64,000 bases of DNA from Yamagishiella unicocca. Lineage: Eukaryota > Chlorophyta > Chlorophyceae > Chlamydomonadales > Volvocaceae. The stretch lies in the NCBI GenBank assembly GCA_003116995.1, contig BDSL01000043.1, positions 716,800-780,799 of the forward strand, given 5' to 3'. Shown in pieces: positions 22,701 through 34,249 of the stretch. How positions within the stretch are numbered: the first letter of the stretch is position 1; the number at the start of each line of letters is the position of its first letter. Below the pieces are notes generated by a model, which saw only the letters and a list, made by a program, of their open reading frames with translations, was not told the DNA's origin and did not search any database. Made by a program: the position numbers and the translations under genes.

Positions 22701-22872
22701 CCCTGACACTTAAAAGTTGAAGGAAGTCATCACAATGTTGAGGTGGCAAGCACCCTGTATTACCTGGACGTACGTGAAGCTGGCGCTGACGTCTCCCCTG
22801 CAAGTGACCGCAAGCATTCCAGACCCCTGTGGCACTTGCGCAGTCCTATTTGCATGGGGACGAAAGGCCCGG

Positions 22873-22953
22873 CAGAGGTGTGATCACGTCACCTTCACAT
22901 GGCTCGAAAAATCAGAGGTGATCACGTCAGCTTGACATGGCTCGAAAAATCAG
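22873..22953 (+). repeat. Tandem duplication, 2 x ~39 bp
   Basis: GTGATCACGTCA...ACATGGCTCGAAAAATCAG occurs twice in a row with a few substitutions between copies. It lies in a relatively AT-rich gene-free stretch. Confidence 0.85.
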
Positions 22954-24107
22954 TGCGGCCAGGAAACCACCAGTTGGCAGGCATAAATCACCCTCCATGC
23001 ACACTGGATGCCTCCCAACGCGTCTGACGACCGTCGCGCATCAGATACCAGCTACAGTTGCTTACGTATTGAGTGAAACATGTGGCGACGTATGTCCGGC
23101 AGATAAGATACCAGTAGGATTGCCACGAGACTCCATCATCAATGCCAGCTATCCGGGTGTGAGGACAGCCCCGTTGGTGAACGAAAATCAGTAGGCGATA
23201 GCGACGAGGGGGACTGATCCGCTTCACTGCCCCCCACACGGCCGATAGAAACGCATCTTCAATAAACGGGTTCCAGTGGCCACATGGGCATCCATGATTA
23301 CTCAAGGGTAAACATGAACCACTTAATCATTATGTTGTAAAACAGAAGATCACGTAGTTATTATGTACGCACGCTTACTGCAGCTCTGCTCCAACTTCCA
23401 ATGAAATGGTACGTGGCAATCACTGAGGGACGTGGTATCTACAAATCATACACGAGTCTGTACTTTTCCTGAAACAAAGGAGGGGTCAGCACGGTTAGTA
23501 GCAGTTACCGCGAGATCGATGAAAAAACGGTTATAACATTTGGCAGGGAATGAAAATGGATAGATACACCATGACACCGTTTCCTCTGCGCAACCACGTA
23601 GTACTTGTGCCAGAATGCCACGACGTTATAAAGGCTTGAAGCATGTGCTTCGCTGCCAATCTGAAAGTGCCAGGTGGTTTCAAACTGCTGAGATCTTCCA
23701 ACGAGCTGACAGGAGGCCTCCCATGCCTCGCCAAACAGTTGGCGGCCAAGAATGATCCGCTAACGAACCAGACATTTGCGGAAATATTTAGTACGGAAGA
23801 CGAAACCATGGCTGCCATCCGGCCGCCTGAAAAAATGCCGATTTACGTGCTTATCATATGATATGTGAATGGACGCCGGGGCATGAGAACAGCCACTATG
23901 AAGAAAGTAGCGAAATCGCCACAACGGAAAGAAGACACCAACTTGGTTGCCGGCATGCCGTGTCACCCAACCCCGGCAATACCCTGAAAAAGACAATGGC
24001 TGCGATGACGGGTGGACATGATGCTGGTGCCCACCGGAACACCCTTCACAAACATGGGACAGCACCACCACACCCGCCCAAATAAAACCACCCACCCACC
24101 ATTTTTA
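22954..24107. other. Relatively AT-rich stretch without a supported gene
   Basis: Visibly less GC-rich than its surroundings. A short + frame at 23401-23472 reads MKWYVAITEGRGIYKSYTSL and stops. Another at 23643-23861 (72 codons) has no recognisable motif. No splice model joins them in phase that I could support. Confidence 0.35.
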
Positions 24108-24112
24108 TTACA
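24108..24112 (-). promoter_or_regulatory. Poly(A) signal TGTAA (minus strand)
   Basis: TTACA on + is TGTAA on -, about 1.05 kb past the stop of the CCCH gene; a second copy lies at 24137-24141. It is the most likely 3' end of that transcript. The C-rich open frames at 24127-25150 would then be its 3'UTR read backwards. Confidence 0.45.
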
Positions 24113-25166
24113 TTATATATTATGCCATGATAAGGATTACAACAGAGAATACGACGGACACTTCGACAGACTGGCCCCGACACGGACGAGTTCTTATACC
24201 GCGACACACGCAACCGGGAAGCTTTCGGCACCCGACCTGGGCCACCCAATCTCCGTTTCAGCCTCCCTACACCCGGAACTATTCAAAGCGGCAAAAACAC
24301 CCAAACAGGCGCTACGCGCCGGGCTACCGGACCCAATCGAACCCCCAACCCTACCCCCCCGCCCCGCCCCCCGCCGACCCTATTCCCCCCGCGTTGCCCC
24401 TGATGTACCGAAATGGAGCAGCGCATCAGCCGCCGTCATTGCCCGCGCTGCTGGCGCCGCGGCTGTCCTCTGCCGCGTTGCCCCTCCCCGCGCTCCCCGC
24501 CACCAGGCTCCGCCAGCTGCTCCCAGATCAACTGCAGAGCTGCGCTGCGCAGGAGACCCCTCCCCCCTCCCCGCCCACCACACCATTGCCGACTTCAAAA
24601 AGCCCTACCACCACCATTCGTCATCCCTCGCCATCAGTCGTGCACAGGCGCCGCATCGTGTGCGGCGCTAAGAACGCGCACACGGGTTCGCCCTCGGGAG
24701 AACCCTAGACCGTCCGCGCCGCCCCGACACTGCCAGCCGGGTAGTGGTGCCACATGCCACATGCCAGGGGCTCACCGACCAGGCTCCTTCCGCCCTCCAC
24801 GCCCCGCCCCTGCCTCCCGGCCCTGCCTCCCGCCGTTTTGCCTTGCCTAGCTCGGCAATCAACCGCACAAACCCGCCGCGCCCACCCCCTTGTTGTCGCC
24901 GTCGCGGCCGCGGCCGCCAGCGCCGATCTCCCCCCCCGGCCCCGTTCCCCAGCTACTTGCCTCCTCCTCCATCGCCCCTACTACTCGCCCCGCCTCGCCC
25001 CAGCCGGGTCCCCGAGGGCCCTGCTCGCGGTTGCAGCCTCCTGATGCCGCCTGATGCCGCTGCCGTGACGGACCCCTTCCTACTGCCGTACCGCCGTCCA
25101 CGGGCCCTCCACGGCACGGTAGCCGGGCCTTGGGTCAGGGGGGTTTAGGATTTATGTGGGTGGAGC

Positions 25167-28100
25167 TCACATGTTCATAAACAGGTCGGCCATGGTGCTG
25201 GAGACGGGGAAGTACTCCTCCTCCGTCACACCGTACAGGCTCTTGCACACCTCCAGCGCCGCAAAGTATTCGGTCATCTGTGCGGGGTTGGGGCGGGGGG
25301 GTGGGGGGGTTGAGCGAGCAGGGGATCGCCCCATTCTACGGCCCCGTCCCGAACCACATCATGTCGAGCCAGCCAGGCTCCCCACCGGCACACTAGTGAG
25401 TCAGGACCCAGGCCATAGCGGCGGCGTTCCAGCAGTGTGGGGGAGGCCGGGTACGACCAGGGCAATGGCCGTCCCTGACACCCGGGGGCATCTGACCGAG
25501 CTGGAGCAGTCTTCCTTTCCCCCCTGGAGCGGTCTTCTGGAGCGGTCTTCTCTTGCTCCCTTTCCCCGCCCCCCTGGAGCGGTCTTCCCTCCCCCCTTCC
25601 CCCGCCCCTTGGAGCGGGCCCCCCCCGCCCTCTGGAGTGGTCTTCCTCCCCCCCCGCCGCTCCGCTCATCATGTCCGTACCGCCGCGTCCACTGCTGCCC
25701 CTGGGTACCCGGGTGGTCCGTCTTCCACCGCACCCCCAGCCCGCTGCGACGCCGCACCAGCGCGCCAGGGACAAGAAGCCACAGGCCCCCCGCCTCACCT
25801 GCGCTGAGCCCTCCTTGCCGTCCAGCACCATGGCCACGAAGTCCGCCACATCCGCCGGCAGCCCCTGGCTCACGTACTTGTGGCTCTCCAGCAGCTCGCG
25901 CTCCTCCTCGCTGACGTGCGTGTGGAAGTTGACCGTCTTGAGCAGCTCGATGCGGTCCGCAACCGACAAGTCGGCCTTGCCCAGCATGGTCTGCAGGAGG
26001 CAGGAGAAGGGGGGGGGGTGAGGGGGAGGGTCACATGGCGGTAGGGAGGCAGGGTTCCAGCGCTGGGGCAGGCAGGTGAGGGCTACCAGCAAGGTGGCGC
26101 AGCCGCGAGCACGTGGACGAGCGCGTTGGGAGGAAAGGAAATACAAAGGCACCCATCCTATGTCCGTCCACGGGGGGAGGGCGACCGCTTTGTTCCTTGC
26201 TCTCCCTCGCGACTCCGCCCGCCCCCTCCGGCCCTCCCGCACCCCCCTCTGCCCACCTGCAGCTGCTTGAAGCTCAGCTTGTGCCACAGCTGCTCGAAGC
26301 GCGGCGTGCCGTACCCCATGATCATGGCGCCCAGCTTCTGCGCCGCGGGCGCCCCCATCTGCTGCACCGCCGCCAGCATCTTGTCGCGACCCGCCTTCAC
26401 CATGCGCCCACACAGCCGGCACTCCGGCTCACCAGACCCGCCCGCAGCCTCGCCGCCGGCAGCGGCGTGCGGCTCGGACACGCCGGCGCTAGCGTCGTCG
26501 CCACCGTCGCCGCTGCCCGCCGCCGCGGCGTCGGGGCTGCCGCCGGCGCTAGCGCCGTCGCCGCCGCCGTCACCGCCGTCATCGCCGTCGCCCCCGGCGT
26601 CGGCGGCTCCGCCGCCGTCGTGCTGCGGGTCCTGCGCGCCATCGCCGTCACCGGCTCCCCAGTTCTTGTTTTCGTCCGGCGAGCCCTCCCAGTTCCACTC
26701 GGCCCCGCCTGACCCGTCTTGGGGCTGCGGCTGCCCCTGACCGTCATCGCCGTCGGCGCCGTCCCCGGACACGTGCTGGCGCTTGGCGGCCTCATCCGGC
26801 TGGCTCTGCTCCCCGGCGTCGTCCTCCTCGTCGCGCTCGCGCTTGATGCCGACGGCGGCGGCGGTCGCCGCCACGGTCGTGGCGCCGTCTCCCTTGTTCT
26901 GCTGCCCTTTCTTCTGCTGCTGCTTAAGCTGCTGGCCCTGGTTCTTGCCGCCGCTGGGTGGCTTCTGGCGCACCTCGTGTTGGCTGCGGACCCGCGAGAG
27001 GGGAAGGGGGGTGCGGAGGGGGGGGTCTGTTTATGGTGGAGCATAACGGCGCGGTCGTTGATCGTTTGGGAAGAGTCGAAAGTCGCGAAGATCGAAAGTC
27101 GCGAGAGTCATCACTCATTCGCCCTCCCTCCCTCCCATCCCCCCACCCTCCCTCCCAGCCAGCCAGCCACCCACCCGTGCGCGAAGGTGCACTTGTCGCC
27201 GTACGGACACGAGTTGGTGTTCACGAAGCGCTCGCACAAACGGGTCTTGTGCATGCCGTCCTTGCCACCGCCATTGTCCTTGCCGGCGCCGGCCTGATGC
27301 GAGGGGCGAGGGAGGGAAGGAGGGTTTAGCGGCACAGGGTTCGGACAGGGCTTGAGCGGGTTGGGGCAGGGCGAGCGGACAAGCAACTCGACGACTCCCC
27401 CCCACCACCATCATCTGTGTTACTGCTCCTGTGTTCCTGTTCACAAACACCAACCCGCCGTCGCTGAGTCAGCCGCCACAGCGCAGTAGGCATCCATGTA
27501 CGGCAAGCGTTGGTGTGCCATTGGCCTGCTCCGGAGTCATGCCAGGGGATCCAAAGTAAACTCCCGTTAACTCCAACCCCCACCCAACTCTCCCCACTTA
27601 CCCTAAAACCCGCCCTGCCTTCCGAAAACCCCCCTCTCACCCCACCCCTGGCCGAACACCGGTTTCGCATGGATGTGGCGGTACTGTCACCCTAATGTGC
27701 CCCTGCCATCTTGACCGCATCCCTTCCCCCAAACCCACCGGGTCTTCGCGGCACCATCTCCCCCTGGACCCACCTGGCCCGCCGCCTGCTGCGGCTGGGT
27801 GATCGCCGCCTGGACGTTGGGCGCCTGGCGCAGTTCGGTTGACCTGTGGCCGGTGAACAAAGGACGCAAGGGCCCAGGAGTGGAGGCGGGTTGGAGGTTG
27901 GGAGGCCGTACTAAAGTGAAGCCGGTGGGGTGGGTGGCCAGCAGAGGGTAGAGGTGAAGTGGGTGGGGGCAGGGGACCGCGGACGATGTGTTTTTGCTCA
28001 TGCCGTGCCGCATCCCAATACAGCGGCGAGGGGGAGAGAGCGAATGGTTGTGAGGCGGGGGGGGAAGGCAACGAGTCAAGGCGGTAATGGCAACACAAAC

Positions 28101-30905
28101 GTAAGGCAGAAGGTTAAAACACAATATATTTGCTCTCGTATCGCTGACGTCCTAGGGCTGATTCCCCTTCCCTTTGACCTAACGTCGACGCCAGTCGACG
28201 CCTTCGCTGGCCGCCAGCCCCACCCTCACCCGTGTGCGAAGGTGCATTTATCGCCGTATTTGCACGCCCCCGTCTTCACAAACTCATCGCACACGCGCGT
28301 CTTCTTCATCAGCTCGATCATGGTGCGCTTGTCCTGCGAGGGAAGGGGGGAGTGCGCGGGGTCGGGTGGGACCACCAGGGAGTTTAGGTTGCAAGAAAAA
28401 CCAGTGTACGAAATAACAACACTTTAGGATATGGACGTTTGGAAATGCATGCTGGAGAACGGGGGTGGGACTACCCGGGGGGGAGGTCCTTCAACTAGGA
28501 GAGCGGGAGAGGAGGGGCCAAGCAAAATCAGCAAGAAGGGGGAGAGGCGTTCCACCGGAAAAGGCACGACGGAGGGTCGTCACGAGGATTCAGCAAGAGA
28601 AAACTACGCAGCCGCACTCTTGACGGGTTCGATCCTAGGTGCAGTAGAGAAGTCCGAAGGGCCGCCCCTCTCAGCTTCCAGTATGGTGCAGGGCAGCGCC
28701 CAGTTTAAAGCCCTCGCAATCGAACTTCCATTCCCAGCAAGACCCTCTCCTACCCGGGCCCTCCTACCCAGCCATTCCCATCCGATCGCAGAGCTCGTGC
28801 CCAAAACCAAAGCTCCAGTCCATTCATCGACGGCCCCGTGTCGCCGCAAACCCCTGCGACCCTAAGAATGCCTCCTCCCAAGGAGCGCCCCGACCCCCAA
28901 CCCGCCCTCCCAACCTCCTCATGCTCCCCGTCCCCCGTCCTGTCACCACTCACCGCCATTTCGTTCTTGGGCCCTCGGCCGGCCCCGCCCCCGCCGCCGG
29001 CTCCCCCCTTGCCGCCGTCCATGCTGGGCGCCCGCAGGTCCCCATCGCCATGAGCGTACTTGCACGTGTCACCGTACGGGCAGTGCCCGTCCTTCCACCT
29101 GCCGAGGGGAGGGCGGAACAGGATGGCGATAGAGGGTGAACTGGCGTACCGGCAAATGAAGACGGTGGGAGGCGGGGGAGGGGGGAGGGAGGGGGGGAGG
29201 GGGGAGGGAGCAGGAGCCGCGGGAGTTCCGTTGGGCCGGGGGGGGCGGACCTCGGTGTGCGGAACACAGAGAGGGGATCACGCCAACGAGGCAGGCAGGC
29301 AGGAGGTGTGGGCAGCGGACAAGCGGTGCAAGGGGGGCAAGCAGGCGAGGCGGCGACCATGCGAGTGGTGTGGCCAAACCGCAGGTCGCGCCGGCAGCGG
29401 GCAAGGGCGCAAGTAGCCGGGCGGCGGCAGGCGTGCAACCAGGGCCAGGCACCGCAGCTTGATAGTCGCAACGCGCACGACCGCGTGCACGTGCAGCGCT
29501 GGGGCAGCACGCATTTCCTGGAGCTGCCTCACTCCAATCCGACACCGACACGAGGGCCGGGGGTCCAGAGGACGCGCACTGGCATTCAAGAGCCGCTAGG
29601 GGCGTGATGGCGGTGCCGCTGGCAACACGGTGGCGGGCCGTACAGGGCGCACCCGCACATTTGGAGGCCAATCGGTCGCACGACGGGGCAGCAGCTCGTA
29701 TGTGGTCGCTTGCCATGTGCTAGACGGGGAGATTCGCTAATGCCCGGTTTGGTGTGGCCGTGCAAAGGTTTATGCGCGAGAGCGCAATTGACCGCTCGAC
29801 ACACGCTCGCGATCGCATACGTGCGGCGCGCCGGGGCAGTCCGCGGCAACATACTCACTTATTGCAGATCCTGGTCTTCCAGAAGCGGGAGTTCTCGCCG
29901 TCCTGCTGCTGCTGTTGCTGTCCGCCACGCGCCCCGCCCAGCTGCTGGCCCATCTGGGCGCCCATCATTCCCATGCCAGGCGCCATGCCCATCGCACCCA
30001 TGTGGCCGCCCATGTGCCCGCCCATGGCGCCCATGGCACCCATGTGGCCACCCATGCCACCCATAGCGCCCATGGCACCAGGGTTACCTCCGAAGCCAGC
30101 CGCGCCCATGCCACCGGCAGAAGCTGCGGCAGCCATCCGCTGATATGCTGCGACCCGCATCGCATATTGCTGTAGAAGGATAGAATAGGAGTGGCGGCAT
30201 ACAAATGGTTAAGACCACAGCAAAGTGAGGATTTGGAGTGATGTGACAGCGAGGCCCACGAGGCAGAGAAACTCAAGCCAGCTTTTTGAGAAACATAACA
30301 TGTAGGTGGGTGCTGACCAGAAGTTATCCTGCTATTTTGCTAATCACGAAACTGACCTGCATATAAGCCTGCATCGCGGCGAGCGCCTGAGGATTTGTAG
30401 CTGCCATAGTCTGCCATTGTGCCATCGCAGGGTTCATACCCTGTTGGCCCATCATCCCGGCGTTCATGCCCTGCTGGCCCATCATACCGGCACCCATTCC
30501 TCCAGCACCGGCTATGGGTGTCGCTCCGCCTGACTGCGCAGCTCCTGCCATGCCTCCAGAATTCATGCCAGTCATGCCAGCCATACCCATGCCTCCCATG
30601 CCGGCCATGCCAGCCATGCCGGGCATACCGGTCATCATGGGATTCCCCGAAGCCTGCTGGGGCATGGAGCCCATTGACGCCTGCTGGCCTTGCTGGTTTG
30701 ACATCTGGGACATCTGACTAGCTACTTGACTAGGCATCTGGCCCATCTGCTGTCCCTGTTGACTGCCCATCTGGCCGCCCATTTGGCTGCTCATCTGACC
30801 GCCCATTTGGCCGCCCATCATGCTGTTGCCCTGTTGTCCCATCATATTAGCATACATGTTGGCATTGTTCGAGTACATGTTCCCGTCCCCGCCACCAGTA
30901 TACAT
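25167..30905 (-). CDS. CCCH zinc-finger RNA-binding protein, 775 aa, nine exons
   Basis: Exons in gene order: 30905-30357, 30169-29859, 29098-28954, 28333-28230, 27843-27774, 27293-27175, 26983-26257, 25990-25799, 25277-25167. All junctions keep phase, giving 776 codons. Residues 1-280 are Met/Gly/Gln-rich low complexity (repeats of GQMGGQM and GMAGMGGM type). Three fingers follow: C285-x7-C293-x5-C299-x3-H303, C350-x8-C359-x5-C365-x3-H369 and C413-x8-C422-x5-C428-x3-H432. Each AHG is followed by an (E)LR-like tail (AHGSTELR, AHGQHEVR), as in TTP/TIS11-like fingers that bind AU-rich RNA. Residues ~450-610 are Gln/Lys- then Gly/Asp-rich. A lone C621-x2-C624 precedes a ~150-residue helical C-terminal domain (APAAQKLGAMIMGYG, RIELLKTVNFHTHVSEEE) that I do not recognise. 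Role inferred: cytoplasmic mRNA binding or granule formation. In-frame sequence upstream of the ATG stays open, so a longer start is possible. Confidence 0.88.
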
Positions 30906-31485
30906 CGTGCGACCGAGCCGATAGCAGAAACAGATCGGGTCGACCAAGGCAACAAGGAATGTCGCTTTTGCTTCTCACTAGTAGTAATGTAGTAAGTGTG
31001 AGGCTACCTGTCATACGGACGTAACTGCATTTCACCATTTCATTAACCTTGACCGCGTGCCGTTACGGCGTCCGCATGGCGTCGAACGCCGCAAGCACAT
31101 ATGATTTCCAAGTCACACACATTTAAACCTAAAACCTATGCCAGGAATACTCTGGAGTTGGTGCCACAGCATGGGGCAACAACGGGTACCAATTCCTTAT
31201 TTCCCAACCCCACACTCCCACCCCCCCTTTATCCCGTCACCCATCGCCCAGCACACCAGTTATCTTCATGTCTATACACGATACACACGCGGGATAAGCG
31301 TCAGAAGAACGGGTTGACGAACATGACGACTTCCCTGTGCATCTTACGCAGACCCATGCGCACACCTGCACACCTACGCCAACCCTTGGCAAAAGCAACT
31401 ATACGACGTCGGGCCGTATGAATGAAAGACGCTTTGGTGATGTATCCAACCCTGGGGGATACCCCGAAGGGGTAGTTTAACAGAG

Positions 31486-31490
31486 TTACA
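31486..31490 (-). promoter_or_regulatory. Poly(A) signal TGTAA (minus strand)
   Basis: TTACA on +, about 250 bp past the stop of the small membrane-protein ORF at 31739-32014, supporting a minus-strand transcript end. Confidence 0.35.
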
Positions 31491-31738
31491 CCGCTGTTCC
31501 CCTGCCAGGACACCGCACGCACAAGCAACCACGCACGCCTGCCTGCACAAGTTCCCGCGCCGCCCGCTGCCCTGGCTAGAAGCCAACGCGGCTTTTCCAT
31601 GCGAACGACAGAGTCGATGGAGTGACCGATAGGAGCCAAGCACCTTGGGCCCCAATCCAAGCACCCACGTCATGCGCTACCCATAGTGGCCCAGCGGCTG
31701 CCGTGTCGGCTTCCTCTCACCGCCAAGATGCAGAGGAC

Positions 31739-32014
31739 TCACAGAGCGTATGTAGGCGGGACGAATGGGAAGAGGAACCGGTCGAGCAGCAGGGCGAGCG
31801 GGACGAACAGTACCAGTACTATTAGAACATTTCGTGCCGTGTCGCGAGCAACGACCAACACATCACCCTCCCCCGCATCGGCGCGTCCTCGTTCGCACCC
31901 GCTGTTGCGCTGCCCTCCGTTTCCAGGCCGCTGCTGCTGCTGTTGCACGTCCGCCCTGTCACCATCGGTTTCAAAGTTCGCCATGATAACAGCGCCGAGG
32001 AAGCCGAGGAGCAT
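31739..32014 (-). CDS. Small putative membrane protein, 91 aa
   Basis: An N-terminal hydrophobic stretch (MLLGFLGAVIMANF) is followed by a Gln/Arg/Gly-rich hydrophilic middle, then a strong transmembrane segment near the C terminus (NVLIVLVLFVPLALLLDRFL) ending FPFVPPTYAL. This layout would suit a small integral or tail-anchored protein. CTGCTCCAG immediately before the ATG could be a splice acceptor, so an upstream exon may exist. No family recognised. Confidence 0.45.
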   Translation of the reverse strand: MLLGFLGAVIMANFETDGDRADVQQQQQRPGNGGQRNSGCERGRADAGEGDVLVVARDTARNVLIVLVLFVPLALLLDRFLFPFVPPTYAL

Positions 32015-32164
32015 TGCCTGGAGCAGTTCGATGGCTTCGGGACCAGAAGGGGAAAGCGGGAGGCGACGGCGTTATCGATGATGCTTTGGCGAAAGACCAA
32101 AGGGCTCACTTAGCAAGGGCGATAGTATGGGCGGGGCAGAAGCTAGGGATTTGAGAGGAAACCC

Positions 32165-32243
32165 ATGGGTCGACGCATACCGTTAGAGAAACGTTTGGGA
32201 GAAGGAGGTTTTGGACACGTGTTCGTCGCTGCGTGCTGGACAG
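32165..32243 (+). pseudogene. Protein-kinase glycine-loop exon fragment
   Basis: Reads MGRRIPLEKRLGEGGFGHVF then VAACWTG up to a possible GTACAG donor. L-G-E-G-G-F-G-x-V is the nucleotide-binding loop (subdomain I) of protein kinases. No VAIK lysine, HRD or DFG motif was found on + in the next kilobase; the next acceptor (near 32690) leads to a stop within a few codons. It is most likely a kinase gene fragment, or a first exon with very distant partners. Confidence 0.4.
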
Positions 32244-32354
32244 GTACAGCCGCATCCCGCAACAGACATAGAACGCACGCGCGTCGTTTTCTCCAACACC
32301 ACATGACCGACCCACTACCCTTGTGGCAACTGCCCAACCACCAGCGCCCCGTTC

Positions 32355-32459
32355 CCCCTTTTGGATCTTCTCGCCACCCCCCTTTGGATCTTCTCGCCAC
32401 CCCCCTTTTGGATCTTCTCGCCACCCCCCTTTTGGATCTTCTCGCCACCCCCCTTTTGG
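32355..32459 (+). repeat. 23-24 bp minisatellite (~4 copies)
   Basis: Four copies of GGATCTTCTCGCCACC separated by a C-run and 3-4 T. It produces a spurious GGWREDPK repeat on the minus strand. Confidence 0.95.
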
Positions 32460-33217
32460 TCGTCTGCGGCTCAGGCCCGTCTTAACACGTACACACACTC
32501 TATGCCCATGGTGTCTGTCCCTAATGCCACTTCGGTTCCCCTTATGAGGATCCCCCCTGCACGGCTCAGTTTCACAGGATCACGCACGAAGCAAGTCAAC
32601 GCCCCGCTCGTTCAACCCCAGTGCGCCCCATTCGTCCCCCCCCACTGCATCGTCCTGACCGGCTACCTTACCCCTTTCCCTCCCCACAGCGCCCAGCAAG
32701 GACATGGAAGCGTAAGGCCCCCTCCACCGCCGCCGGCAATAAAAGCTGCTGGCCAATGCACACGTTCACCCGACCCGCTTACCGTCGAATGGTTCCTTCC
32801 GCTCTGTATCGCTGCTCGCGCGCTTGGCTCCTCTGCTGCCCCGTCCCCATGGTCGCTCGAGCCCATGGTCGGCTAGCCGCAGCACCCTGAATCCTCCAGC
32901 CTGCTGCGGTCCTTGCGTCGGTTGTGGTTGCGGCAGCGGTGGCGGCGGCAACAACGGCGGTGGCGACGGCTGAGCCTCTTTGCCTGTCTCATCCTGATTT
33001 AATGGAGAAAGCGACTCGACTGGACTTGGCGGCGGCTCCTCTAGGCGCGGCTCGGTACGACGCGCCCCTTGCCACAGCCGCAGAAACCGCCTCGCCCGCG
33101 GCGCCGCCGCCGCAGCGGCTAGGTTCGGCTCGCGGCGGCGGCGCCGTTGGCCGCCGTAGCTGGTGGCGGCGATGACGGCGACCGCGACGGCGGCGACTGT
33201 TGCAGCGATGGCCGCCT

Positions 33218-34249
33218 TCACGGCCCTAGGCACTCGAGCTGCGCAGGCAGTGGTGGAGCAGGGGCGAGGGAGCAGGGGCGAGGAGGTGACGGCGCGAATG
33301 GCACTGGCGGTTCTTTCCGATACCGTATGCGGAACCTGGAGCACACCGCGTATGAACCCACCGCGCCCTCCCTGATCCCCCCTCCGATCCCCTCCCTGAT
33401 CCCCCCCCTGATGCCCTCCCTGATCCCCCCCCTGATGCCCTCCCTGATACCCTCCCTGATCCCCCCCCTGATGCCCTCCCTGATCCCCCCCCTGATGCCC
33501 TCCCTGATGGCCCCCCTGATGCCCTCCCTGACGCCGTCCCTGATGCCCTTCCTGATCCCCCCTCTGATGCCCTCCCTGATGCCCCCCCTGATGCCCTCCC
33601 TGACGCCCTCCCTGATGCCCTCCCCGGTGTCGGCGCGCTCACTGGGCCCCGGACGCCCTTTCGCATGCTGTGGCCCCTCGGGCTGCTCCCCCTGCGGCTG
33701 CTGACCTCGTCCACGTTCCTCGTCTTGCTGCTGTTGTGGCTGCTGCTCCTGCGGTTGCTTCAGGTCTTGCCTCCGCTGCCTCTGCTGCTGCTGCTACTGT
33801 TGCCGCTGCTGCCGCTTGTGCTGTTGCCGCTGCTGCGCCACTACCAGCGCCGCCACCAGCTGCTCCGCCACGTCAGGGGGGATTCCCAGCTCAACCGCGA
33901 CTGCGGCACCCGAGCTGCTGCCGCCGCTGCCGTGTTCGGTGCCGCCGCCGCTCCGCCCCCGAAGCAGCAGCTCCAGCAGCTCGCTGACGGTGCAGCCATG
34001 ACGCCGGCATGCGGCCGCCAGGTGGCGCGCGAGCTGCTCCGGAAGGCCTCCGGAGTAGAGGCGCACGAAGGTGACAGAGGGGACCTCGCCGCCCAACTGA
34101 AACGTGGCAAGCTGCTGATGCATCGCGATTTCGGAGAAATCTGCTCTCTTGACGCGGCTTGGTAGCGGGAATTTACGTCGCGCCGTCGAAAGTTGGTCCA
34201 AGGTGGAGCTCGAAAATTGCCATTTCACACGAAACGGCGACCGCTTCAC
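33218..34249 (-). pseudogene. Gln-rich/GIREG-repeat ORF broken by one TAG
   Basis: One minus-strand frame is open from 34249 to the stop at 33218-33220 (344 codons) except for a single TAG at 33794-33796. An internal ATG at 34122 begins MHQQLATFQLGGEVPSVTFV and may be the real start. Next come a helical part (SGGLPEQLARHLAAACRRHG, TVSELLELLLRG), a Gln/Arg-rich tract, and about 18 copies of a GIREG/GIRGG repeat. The TAG sits in a run of CAG codons and is one C-to-T change from CAG. The gene is either newly broken, polymorphic, or spliced in a way I did not find. Function unknown. Confidence 0.45.
33362..33630 (+). repeat. 15-bp coding-strand minisatellite
   Basis: Tandem CCCTCCCTGATGCCC / CCCCCCCTGATGCCC type units of 15 bp (often alternating as 30 bp) with point variants. 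On the minus strand it encodes the GIREG/GIRGG repeats. Confidence 0.92.

Noticed and set aside
24127..25148. Proline-rich plus-strand frames
   Set aside because: They lie in C-rich sequence that fits the 3'UTR of the minus-strand CCCH gene; no motif or splice support.
33665..34165. Leucine-rich plus-strand frame that looks membrane-like
   Set aside because: CTG runs are the complement of CAG glutamine codons of the minus-strand ORF.
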